A stretch of DNA of 43,628 nt. Source: Sedimentisphaerales bacterium (GTDB lineage Bacteria; Planctomycetota; Phycisphaerae; Sedimentisphaerales; Anaerohalosphaeraceae). The position numbers and the translations under genes were made by a program. Positions 30,615-38,244 of the stretch are shown in pieces. The notes beneath the pieces were generated by a model. That model ran no database searches. It saw only the letters and a list, made by a program, of their open reading frames with translations, and was not told the DNA's origin. Where the stretch lies: positions 1-43,628 of the forward strand of contig JANQGW010000064.1 in the NCBI GenBank assembly GCA_028282905.1, in the 5' to 3' direction. Position 1 is the first letter of the stretch, and each line of letters begins with the position of its first letter.

Positions 30615-32702
30615 ATGAAAAGCAAATTATCTATCTGGTTTATGTTATTTGTTTGCGGGATATTTCTGATTCCGCAGATGTGCCAGGCTGCTGAGATCAT
30701 GAATGACGGTTTTGAAGCAGCTGACACTTTGGAAGGCAATGGGTGGGACACCACGGATTCCAATTGGAATATTTCAACAGGTGCCTGGGGTAATCCGGAC
30801 CACTATATCTGGGGCGGCGGCGGAAGTTCTGCCCAGGAAGACATCGATACCGGTCGCGTTGTCAAGGATACCGGCTATGTCATCCAGGCAGGTGACATCT
30901 TTAATTTAGTCTTTGATATGAAAAGCCTGGCCAATCTTGATAATGTATTTTTCTCTTCGATTCTTGCAGAGCTGGGGTATGTTGATGGCAGCGGCGAGCA
31001 TATCCTTGCCTCCATCGAGTATCTTGATGCTGATATTCCGTATGGCTGGAACAATGCACAGGGAATGTTGGAAGCGGCTGCTACAGCCGGTGCCGTTGGT
31101 AATACTCTCTTTGTCGCCTTTTCCGGTGGTCCCAACTCATGGAATGGAACCTCCGCACAGCGGCAGGGGATCGATAATGTCGTCATCGAACAATCCCGCA
31201 GTGTCAAAGCTTTGGATCCCACCCCTTATGACGGACAGGGTGTTGATGATATGAATAAGGTTGCGCTGGAACTGGCCGCAATGAGCTGGACGGCACCGGG
31301 TGCCTATACTCCCAGCGGCTATCGCGTCTTTTTCGGCATGACTGAACCGAATCTGTTGGAAACGGACTACGGGCTGACGGAACTGACCTCCGGCGTTGAG
31401 GATATTTTATCAATTGACCCGACTCCGGCCGGCGATTTGTCTGCTGACAGCCAGTACTACTGGGTGGTCGATGCTTATGAACCGAATGAGGCTGGTGCTA
31501 TTAGACATCAAGGAGACAGTTGGACGTTTGCGACGATCGCGCTTGCTCCGTTTATTACCGCAGGCCCTGAAGATCAGGCAGAGTTTGCGGGTGACCAGGC
31601 AGTGTTACAGGTTGAATTTGAAAGTCCTACTGCTGTGACCGGCAATCTGTGGGAAGTATCCACCGATGGTGGTACAACATGGAGTGCCGCGACTGGAACA
31701 ACTTCTCTTGATGAAGCCGGCACGCCCAAAACAGCGACGCTGACCATTGCCAGTGTGGTGCTGGGTGATGAAGGTCTTTACCGCTGTACCCTGACCAATG
31801 CGGGTGGCCCAACGACCTCTGCGACTGCGGCATTAGTGGTTAAACGCCGATTGGCTTACTATGAGTTTGAAGGCAATGCGGACGATTCCGAAGGTTCTAA
31901 CGACGGAACGCCGAAGAATGTTGATCCCATCAAGGCTGCGGACATCACCTATGGTACCGGTGTTGTCGGAACACAGGCGGTTGTCTTTAATGCTTCGACT
32001 GAAGCAACGGATCCGAACCAGAGCTTTATTGAACTGTCTGCGACGGCCTATCCGAACAATACTCTCGGCGGCGGTCTGGAAAGCGGTTCGATTTGCTGCT
32101 GGGTTAAGAGCACGACCGGTTCCGGTGCGGTTATGGGTAATATTAACGGTACCACCGAAGAGCCTAATCAGGATGCGTGGTATTTCCGTTATAATTCTTC
32201 GACCCAATTCCGGTTCTTCATGCGTGACTTTGATCAGACTTCCACGAATGCTTATGCCAATGATCCCAACTTGACGGATGGCAGTTGGTATTTTGTCGCG
32301 GCCACATGGCAGGGCGGCGCCGGGTCGAATATCTATATCGGTCGCCTGGGCGAGAACGGCAGGCTGGATGATGCCGGCGGTTTTGGTGCCGATCTGGACT
32401 TCTCTGATTGGCAGAACCCGACTGTGATTGGCGGTTATTACAACCGTGAAAGCGGGGTCGCGGGCTTCCTGCCGCAAGGTGCGATGATTGACGATTTGCA
32501 AATCTTCAACTATCCGCTGACGGCTGATGAGGTTGCCGGGATTTACCATGCTGTGAATGGCGATATGATGTGTACCGCACTGAACGGTGTCTTTGACGGC
32601 AGTGAGTTTGATGTCAACAATGACTGTATGGTTGATCTGGCAGACTTCGCGATGATGGCTGCTAAATGGCTGAGTGGTGCATTATCTGACGGTTCGATGT
32701 AA
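30615..32702 (+). CDS. Exported multidomain protein: repeated domain, Fn3-like, Ig-like, LamG and dockerin-like repeat
   Basis: A 695-residue exported protein. Signal peptide about 1-27 (ending CQAAE). Domains: second copy of the shared domain (about 30-195), an Fn3-like domain (about 196-305, beginning after VKALDPTPYDG), an Ig-like domain (about 307-408, with DEGLYRCTLTNAGG), a LamG/concanavalin-like domain (about 414-665, ending MIDDLQIFNYPLTADEVAGIY) and a C-terminal half-dockerin with calcium-loop residues FDVNNDCMVDLADFA (about 670-685). The set is that of a planctomycete surface protein that binds polysaccharide. No catalytic domain is present. The C-terminal repeat could anchor or pair with another protein, but no cohesin is in the window. 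Confidence 0.8.
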   Translation: MKSKLSIWFMLFVCGIFLIPQMCQAAEIMNDGFEAADTLEGNGWDTTDSNWNISTGAWGNPDHYIWGGGGSSAQEDIDTGRVVKDTGYVIQAGDIFNLVFDMKSLANLDNVFFSSILAELGYVDGSGEHILASIEYLDADIPYGWNNAQGMLEAAATAGAVGNTLFVAFSGGPNSWNGTSAQRQGIDNVVIEQSRSVKALDPTPYDGQGVDDMNKVALELAAMSWTAPGAYTPSGYRVFFGMTEPNLLETDYGLTELTSGVEDILSIDPTPAGDLSADSQYYWVVDAYEPNEAGAIRHQGDSWTFATIALAPFITAGPEDQAEFAGDQAVLQVEFESPTAVTGNLWEVSTDGGTTWSAATGTTSLDEAGTPKTATLTIASVVLGDEGLYRCTLTNAGGPTTSATAALVVKRRLAYYEFEGNADDSEGSNDGTPKNVDPIKAADITYGTGVVGTQAVVFNASTEATDPNQSFIELSATAYPNNTLGGGLESGSICCWVKSTTGSGAVMGNINGTTEEPNQDAWYFRYNSSTQFRFFMRDFDQTSTNAYANDPNLTDGSWYFVAATWQGGAGSNIYIGRLGENGRLDDAGGFGADLDFSDWQNPTVIGGYYNRESGVAGFLPQGAMIDDLQIFNYPLTADEVAGIYHAVNGDMMCTALNGVFDGSEFDVNNDCMVDLADFAMMAAKWLSGALSDGSM

Positions 32703-32740
32703 CAGATAATTAAAGTTGTACTAACATGGAAAAGTGTACT

Positions 32741-32766
32741 CCCGGTCCGCTGAAAAGCGGGCCGGG
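32741..32766 (+). terminator. Terminator after the LamG protein gene
   Basis: A 10-bp stem, CCCGGTCCGC and GCGGGCCGGG (one G-T pair), with a 6-base loop, followed by ATTCTTGTCT. It stands just before a promoter. Confidence 0.6.
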
Positions 32767-32779
32767 ATTCTTGTCTATC

Positions 32780-32808
32780 TTGACTTTTAAGTAAAATAGT
32801 GGTATTAT
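32780..32808 (+). promoter_or_regulatory. Sigma-70 type promoter for the FAD oxidoreductase gene
   Basis: TTGACT, 17 bases, TATTAT: five of six consensus bases in each box. The transcript start would be near 32815, with a 25-base leader to the ATG. It makes the oxidoreductase gene an independent unit and not just a read-through of the genes upstream. Confidence 0.65.
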
Positions 32809-32839
32809 TAACACAGAATTTCAAAAATGGGGTGTCATT

Positions 32840-35800
32840 ATGTATGAGCCGTATCGTAAAGTTGTGTTGTGTTCATTTCTTTTTCTAATCGCTATCATTT
32901 TATGTACCGCATCAGGGCTGGCCGATACGGTTTTGGTCGAAGCGGAAAACTTTGACGACAAGGGGGGCTGGGTGGTTGACCAGCAGTTTATGCAAACCAT
33001 GGGTTCCTCCTATCTGCTGGCTCACGGCATGGGCGAACCGGTTGCTGACGCAGTGACGACCGTGACGTTTCCCTCGACCGGCACATATAAGATGTGGGTT
33101 CGTACCAAGGACTGGGTGCCGGGTGCGTGGGATGCCCCGGGGCGGTTTCAGGTGTTAATTAATGGGACTGCTGTTGGAACAACGTTTGGTACCATTGCCG
33201 GCTGGACGTGGCAGGACGGCGGCACGATCAATGTGACCAATACGCAGGTTCAGATCAAACTTCACGACCTGACCGGTTTTTCAGGTCGCTGTGACGCGAT
33301 CTATTTCGATACGAATACTTCCGCGACGCCGGTGGATTTTGACCCGGCCAATCCGCAGATCAACCGGCAGTGGCGTAACGGATTGCGAGGTCTGCCGAAT
33401 ACACCGCCGGATGGTGGACAGTTTGATGTTGTCATTGTCGGTGGCGGTATTTCCGGATGCGGAGCGGCACTGGCGGCAGAAAAGGAAGGCCTGCAAGTGG
33501 CTCTGATCCAGGACCGGCCGCTGCTGGGTGGTAATGCCAGCAGTGAAATCCGCGTTCATACCCTGGGTGTTCACGGCAAAGGCAGTGAAATTCTCAATCA
33601 AATTGATACGGACCATTATCCGAATGGCAGTGCTCAGTCGATTGACGATCAGAATAAACGCGAGGCGGCGATGGCGGCCGCGGACGGTATTACGATCTTC
33701 AGCTCTCACCGCGCCTATGATGTTCAGATGGATGGCACAAAGATCGTTAGCGTTGATGCCTGTTCGATCACAACCGGTCAGGCGGTTCGCATTCGCTCAA
33801 ATGTCTTTATTGACTGTACCGGTGACGGCTGGATTGGTTACTGGGCCGGGGCTGATTACAGATATGGTCGGGAAAGCAAGAATGAATTCGACGAGGGCTG
33901 GGATTCGAAGGGTGATCTCTGGTCGCCGACAACGCCGGATAATCGCATCATGGGCAGTTCCCTGCTGTGGTATTCCAGCAGCAAATCCACCACTTCGACA
34001 TTCCCGGCCGTCCCGTGGGCGATGGATGTAGCCAAAACACATTCGGCGACAGCCGGTGAGTGGTATTGGGAATACAGCGACAACAATAAGCACGCCATTG
34101 ACGATGCCGAAGAGATTCGCGACCATATGTTCCGTGCGATCTACGGTTCCTTCTATAATGCCAAACAGTCTTCCAGTAATGATTATCGTAAACTGGCCTG
34201 GGTGGGATATTTGAGCGGCAAACGTGAATCGCGGCGATTGATGGGCGATTATATTTACAAACAATCTGATGCGATGAACGGCACAGAGTTTGATGACACC
34301 GTCGTTGAGGAAACACGTGAAATCGATGTTCACTATCAGCGGGCATTGACGGGTGACTCGCGTGATTTCCTGTCGATAGCTTTGTTCCGCGGCGTGCCGA
34401 AATACTATATCCCGTTCCGCTGTCTGTATTCACGAAATATTGAAAACTTGATGATGGCGGGCCGAAATTTCAGTTGTACCCATATCGGCCTGGGCGGCCC
34501 GCGTGTGATGAACACCTGTGGCCAGATGGGGATCGCGACCGGTTACGCCGCCAGTCTGTGTGTTAAGCACGACACCAATCCCCGCGGTGTCTATGAGAAT
34601 CATATCCAGGAACTGCGTGGCCTGATTGGATATTCGGCACCGGTGCCGGATACTCGGGCGGTCATGCAGGATGGCTTTGACGCGGCCGATACGCTGGATG
34701 GCAACGGTTGGGATGACTCGGCGTCTAACTGGGTTCTCTCAACGGGCGGTTACGGACACCCGGCCAATTATATCTGGGGCAGCGGCGGCAGCGGCGGGCG
34801 GGAAGACATAAATTCCGGTCGTCTCGTCAAGGATACCGGTTATGCAATACAGGCCGGCGATACATTTAATCTGGTGTTTGACATGAAACGCCTGCACTCA
34901 ACGCTCTTTGAGGGGTCGATTCTCGCTGAAATTGGATATATTGACGGTGCCGAACGGCATGTGCTTGGATCAATCGAATATCTTGAATCTCAGATTCCCA
35001 TTGGCTGGGGTAATGCACAGGGGGAGTTGGCAGTTATTGCGACGAAGGCGTCGGTAGGCAAAAACCTTTATGTTGCGTTTTCAGGCGGCCCGAATTCGTG
35101 GAACGGCACTTCCGCTCAACGATTGGGGATTGATAACGTGAAAATTACAGCGCTGACAAACAAACCTGCTGTTGAGGCCGGCAGCAGTGTTCTGACGACG
35201 CTGGGGCTGGCCAACGTTCCGAACGGCCTGACAATGAGTGCGGCTGTGAACGGTGACGGGGCGGCTTCGGCGGATATTCACTGGCAGGCGTTCGATTTTG
35301 AATTTGACGGTGGCCTGTCATCCAATGTGACATTTGATAATGCCGCCGATCCGAACTCGACCGTGACGGTTAGCGAGGCTGGGCGGTACATTTTTCAGCT
35401 TGCCGCGACAGTCGGTGATCCTGCGGAAACAGTGTCCGATCATATCGAAGTTATCGTCTATGAGGATGACTGCGAAGGAGCCATCGCCGCGGAGCTTTGG
35501 GATACGGAATTTGATTATGATGATAACTGTATTGTGGATATTTCAGACTTTGCAACGTTCGCATTGGCCTGGCTGGATACCGAGATTTTAGTTGATTTGC
35601 AGGGTTTTGCATTGACATGGCTGGATTCAACGACGATGACCGAGAGCATGTTCTATTCCGTTGATGTGCCGCCGGTTTCGGAGAACGCGTTGTTTGTCGA
35701 GTACTGGACGGATATTTCCGGCTCAACGATCGGCCACTTGCTGTCGAGCCCCGATTATCCGGACAACCCGAGCGGTGCTTACTTTATTCTGGATGAGTTT

Positions 35801-36172
35801 CGCGGTAAGTCGGAATTTATGGATAGCTACGGCCAGCGGATTCGCGGCTACATTGTCGCACCGCAAACCGGTGATTACACGTTCTACATTGCTTCGGACG
35901 ATGCCTCGCAACTGTTTCTGAGTACAGATGCTGACCCGGCTAATAAAGTACAGATCGCCCAAGTAACCGGTTGGACCGATCCGGATGAGTGGGATGATGA
36001 AGCCGGTCAGGACTCACCGCTCATTTCCTTGACTGAGGGACAGTATTATTATGTAGAGGTCTTGACAAAGGAAGGCAATGGGGGTGACCATGTTTCCGTT
36101 GGCTGGAAACGACCGGGGGAAACAGTTATCGAAGTCATTCCCGGCAGTGCTCTGAGATACGGTAACTCGTAA
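32840..36172 (+). CDS. Exported FAD-dependent oxidoreductase with carbohydrate-binding-like, repeated, dockerin-like and PA14 domains
   Basis: A 1110-residue protein. Signal peptide about 1-30 (ending SGLADT). About 31-165 is a beta-sandwich opening VLVEAENFDDKGGWVVDQQF, of the kind seen before FAD_oxidored domains and in xanthan-lyase-type sugar-binding modules. About 195-600 is the FAD_oxidored (PF12831-type) domain, with dinucleotide-binding GGGISG (about 201-206), LLGGNASSEIRVH and, near the end, GGPRVMNTCGQMGIATGYAA. Then the third copy of the shared domain (about 608-770), an Ig/PKD-like region (775-870), a dockerin-like pair with one good calcium loop (DYDDNCIVDISDFA, about 895) and a PA14 domain (about 940-1105). 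I infer an extracytoplasmic redox enzyme working on a sugar or polysaccharide; the substrate is unknown. Confidence 0.82.
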   Translation: MYEPYRKVVLCSFLFLIAIILCTASGLADTVLVEAENFDDKGGWVVDQQFMQTMGSSYLLAHGMGEPVADAVTTVTFPSTGTYKMWVRTKDWVPGAWDAPGRFQVLINGTAVGTTFGTIAGWTWQDGGTINVTNTQVQIKLHDLTGFSGRCDAIYFDTNTSATPVDFDPANPQINRQWRNGLRGLPNTPPDGGQFDVVIVGGGISGCGAALAAEKEGLQVALIQDRPLLGGNASSEIRVHTLGVHGKGSEILNQIDTDHYPNGSAQSIDDQNKREAAMAAADGITIFSSHRAYDVQMDGTKIVSVDACSITTGQAVRIRSNVFIDCTGDGWIGYWAGADYRYGRESKNEFDEGWDSKGDLWSPTTPDNRIMGSSLLWYSSSKSTTSTFPAVPWAMDVAKTHSATAGEWYWEYSDNNKHAIDDAEEIRDHMFRAIYGSFYNAKQSSSNDYRKLAWVGYLSGKRESRRLMGDYIYKQSDAMNGTEFDDTVVEETREIDVHYQRALTGDSRDFLSIALFRGVPKYYIPFRCLYSRNIENLMMAGRNFSCTHIGLGGPRVMNTCGQMGIATGYAASLCVKHDTNPRGVYENHIQELRGLIGYSAPVPDTRAVMQDGFDAADTLDGNGWDDSASNWVLSTGGYGHPANYIWGSGGSGGREDINSGRLVKDTGYAIQAGDTFNLVFDMKRLHSTLFEGSILAEIGYIDGAERHVLGSIEYLESQIPIGWGNAQGELAVIATKASVGKNLYVAFSGGPNSWNGTSAQRLGIDNVKITALTNKPAVEAGSSVLTTLGLANVPNGLTMSAAVNGDGAASADIHWQAFDFEFDGGLSSNVTFDNAADPNSTVTVSEAGRYIFQLAATVGDPAETVSDHIEVIVYEDDCEGAIAAELWDTEFDYDDNCIVDISDFATFALAWLDTEILVDLQGFALTWLDSTTMTESMFYSVDVPPVSENALFVEYWTDISGSTIGHLLSSPDYPDNPSGAYFILDEFRGKSEFMDSYGQRIRGYIVAPQTGDYTFYIASDDASQLFLSTDADPANKVQIAQVTGWTDPDEWDDEAGQDSPLISLTEGQYYYVEVLTKEGNGGDHVSVGWKRPGETVIEVIPGSALRYGNS

Positions 36173-36256
36173 CTCGGATATCGCAGATAAAATCAATATA
36201 TGAGAAAATGGGGGTAAAAGAAAAATCGACATTTCACGTCGTTCGGCAAAAATATC

Positions 36257-36285
36257 TTAGAAAAGAATGAATTTCTGTTTATAAT
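36257..36285 (+). promoter_or_regulatory. Candidate promoter for the sulfatase gene
   Basis: A perfect TATAAT (36280-36285) with a weak TTAGAA 17 bases upstream. The start of transcription would be near 36292, about 38 bases before the ATG. Confidence 0.45.
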
Positions 36286-36329
36286 GCCACTTTCTAATTT
36301 GTTCTTGTCGTTTTACGAGGAAATGTCGA

Positions 36330-38219
36330 ATGAAGCAGACGCGAAGAGATTTCTTAAGGGGGACATTGGGGGCGATTGTTGCAACCGGCTCTGTTCCGGC
36401 TTATTCACAGACCGCGCCGTCGCGTCCCAATATCCTCTGGATTTCGTGTGAAGATATCAGTTCGCACCTGGGCTGTTATGGTCAGGCGAATGCCATCACT
36501 CCTCATATCGACCGCATCGCCGCCGAAGGGGTGCGTTACAGCCATGCGTTTACGGTTCACGGTGTCTGTGCGCCGAGCCGTTCGGGGATTATTACCGGTC
36601 AGTATCCCAGCAGTATCGGGTCGGTCAATATGCGCTGCCGGGCGACTAAGCCGGATTCGATTAAGTGTTTTACTGAATATCTGCGTGAGGCCGGCTATTA
36701 CTGCAGCAATAATGCCAAAGAAGACTATAACTTCAAACCGTCCGCAAAAGTGTGGGATCAGTCCAATCGAAAGGCCCACTGGAAAAACCGACCGGCGGAT
36801 AAGCCGTTTTTTGCGGTGTTTAATTTTACCGGCACCCACGAATCAAAGCTTTGGAACAGTGCCGATTTTGACAACACGCATCCCAAACGCCTGAAACCGT
36901 CCGAATGGCAAAGACCGGACAAGATGAAAGTGCCGCCAATTTATCCGGATACTCCAGAAGTTCGGCGGGATATTGCGAGACTGTTTGAGCGGATTACTGA
37001 ATTTGATTACTTTGTCAAGGACCGGGTTGACGAACTCAAAAAGGCCGGTTTATATGAGAATACGATTATTTTCATCTGGTCCGATCATGGCAACGGTCTG
37101 CCGCGGGCCAAACGCTGGCTGTATGATTCCGGCACGCTTTCCCCGTTGATTGTTCGAATTCCCGAACAATACAGAACAAACGCACAGGCTCGCCCCGGTA
37201 CCGTTGATGGCCAGCTTGTCAATTTTATTGACCTGGGGCCGACGGTGCTGAATCTGGCCGGGATTGCGACACCGGAAGGCATGCAGGGACAAGCATTTCT
37301 TGGTGCCAATCTGTCAAAACAGCGGCAATACATTTTCGGCGCTCGCCAGCGAATCGATGAATTTTATGATATGGTGCGCGCGGTGCGTGATAAGCGTTAC
37401 CGCTATATACGCAATTTCATGCCGTTTTTGCCGTATCTGCCGTATTTGGAGTACCGTGAAAGGTGCAACACCATGAAAGCGATGCGAAAACTTCATGCGG
37501 AAGGTAAACTGCCCGCTGCTTCGGCTCTTTGGATGGCCAATGTTCGCCCGGCGGAAGAACTGTACGACTTGGAAAAGGATCCGTGGGAAACGCGGAATCT
37601 GGCCGACGATCCAGCTTATGCAAATATTAAGAAACACCTGCGGCAGGCTTTGCAAGAGTGGATGATTCAGACGCGAGATACCGGCTTGCTGCCCGAACCG
37701 GAAATGCTTCATACAGCCAAACAATACGGCGGCGAATGCCGGATATTCCAGCAATCCGGAGCACAACAGCGTGTTGAAAAACTTCTCAAGCTGGCAATTA
37801 TTGCTTCACAGCCACAAAAGACCGATTTGGCAGTGATTGACAACGCTCTGGCAGATGCTGATCCGGCTGCCCGGTACTGGGCGGCGCTGGCATTGCGAGG
37901 AGATATTTATGAGCGACAAACACAGCAGAAAAAGCTGTCACAACTTTGCATCGACGACAATTCATGCGTCCGCATCGCCGCGGCGTGGTCACTATCGATA
38001 CTGGGAGAAGGCGAAAAGGGCGTTAGTGTCCTTGAAAAGGAGTTAAAACGACCAGAACAGACAGACGACAGCCTTCAGTTTGCCCTGAAAGTGTTGGATA
38101 CGTTTGGCCCCGAGTCTCGCACGGCTCTGCAAACAGTGCAGGCTTTGTACGATCACAAAAAAGACCACAAATACATCGCCCGTATCGGTAAACATTTCAT
38201 CGAAAAATACCGGCAATAG
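36330..38219 (+). CDS. Tat-exported sulfatase with HEAT-like C-terminal region
   Basis: A 629-residue type I (formylglycine) sulfatase. The twin-arginine signal is RRDFLRG (5-11), ending near VPAYSQT. The catalytic core begins PNILWISCEDIS (metal-binding Asp region) and has C80 in the CAPSR signature (C-x-P-S-R), the cysteine that is turned into formylglycine. The central DHGNG (near 251) is the second metal site. Residues about 480-625 are alpha-helical repeats (DADPAARYWAALAL, DDNSCVRIAAAWSL), like HEAT repeats, seen in some sulfatases. It removes sulfate esters from a polysaccharide or glycosaminoglycan in the periplasm. The formylglycine-generating enzyme is not in the window. GAGGAAATG gives the ribosome site. 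Confidence 0.9.
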   Translation: MKQTRRDFLRGTLGAIVATGSVPAYSQTAPSRPNILWISCEDISSHLGCYGQANAITPHIDRIAAEGVRYSHAFTVHGVCAPSRSGIITGQYPSSIGSVNMRCRATKPDSIKCFTEYLREAGYYCSNNAKEDYNFKPSAKVWDQSNRKAHWKNRPADKPFFAVFNFTGTHESKLWNSADFDNTHPKRLKPSEWQRPDKMKVPPIYPDTPEVRRDIARLFERITEFDYFVKDRVDELKKAGLYENTIIFIWSDHGNGLPRAKRWLYDSGTLSPLIVRIPEQYRTNAQARPGTVDGQLVNFIDLGPTVLNLAGIATPEGMQGQAFLGANLSKQRQYIFGARQRIDEFYDMVRAVRDKRYRYIRNFMPFLPYLPYLEYRERCNTMKAMRKLHAEGKLPAASALWMANVRPAEELYDLEKDPWETRNLADDPAYANIKKHLRQALQEWMIQTRDTGLLPEPEMLHTAKQYGGECRIFQQSGAQQRVEKLLKLAIIASQPQKTDLAVIDNALADADPAARYWAALALRGDIYERQTQQKKLSQLCIDDNSCVRIAAAWSLSILGEGEKGVSVLEKELKRPEQTDDSLQFALKVLDTFGPESRTALQTVQALYDHKKDHKYIARIGKHFIEKYRQ

Positions 38220-38244
38220 TATTTAACTTTGGTGGCAATCCAAA

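Noticed and set aside
31833-32549. 238-codon antisense frame opposite the LamG domain.
   Set aside because: The plus strand encodes a recognisable LamG domain; the antisense product has no signal, motif or ribosome site.
38220-38244. Terminator between the sulfatase and the beta-helix gene.
   Set aside because: Only a 5-bp TTTGG/CCAAA stem in a 25-base gap; too weak to call.
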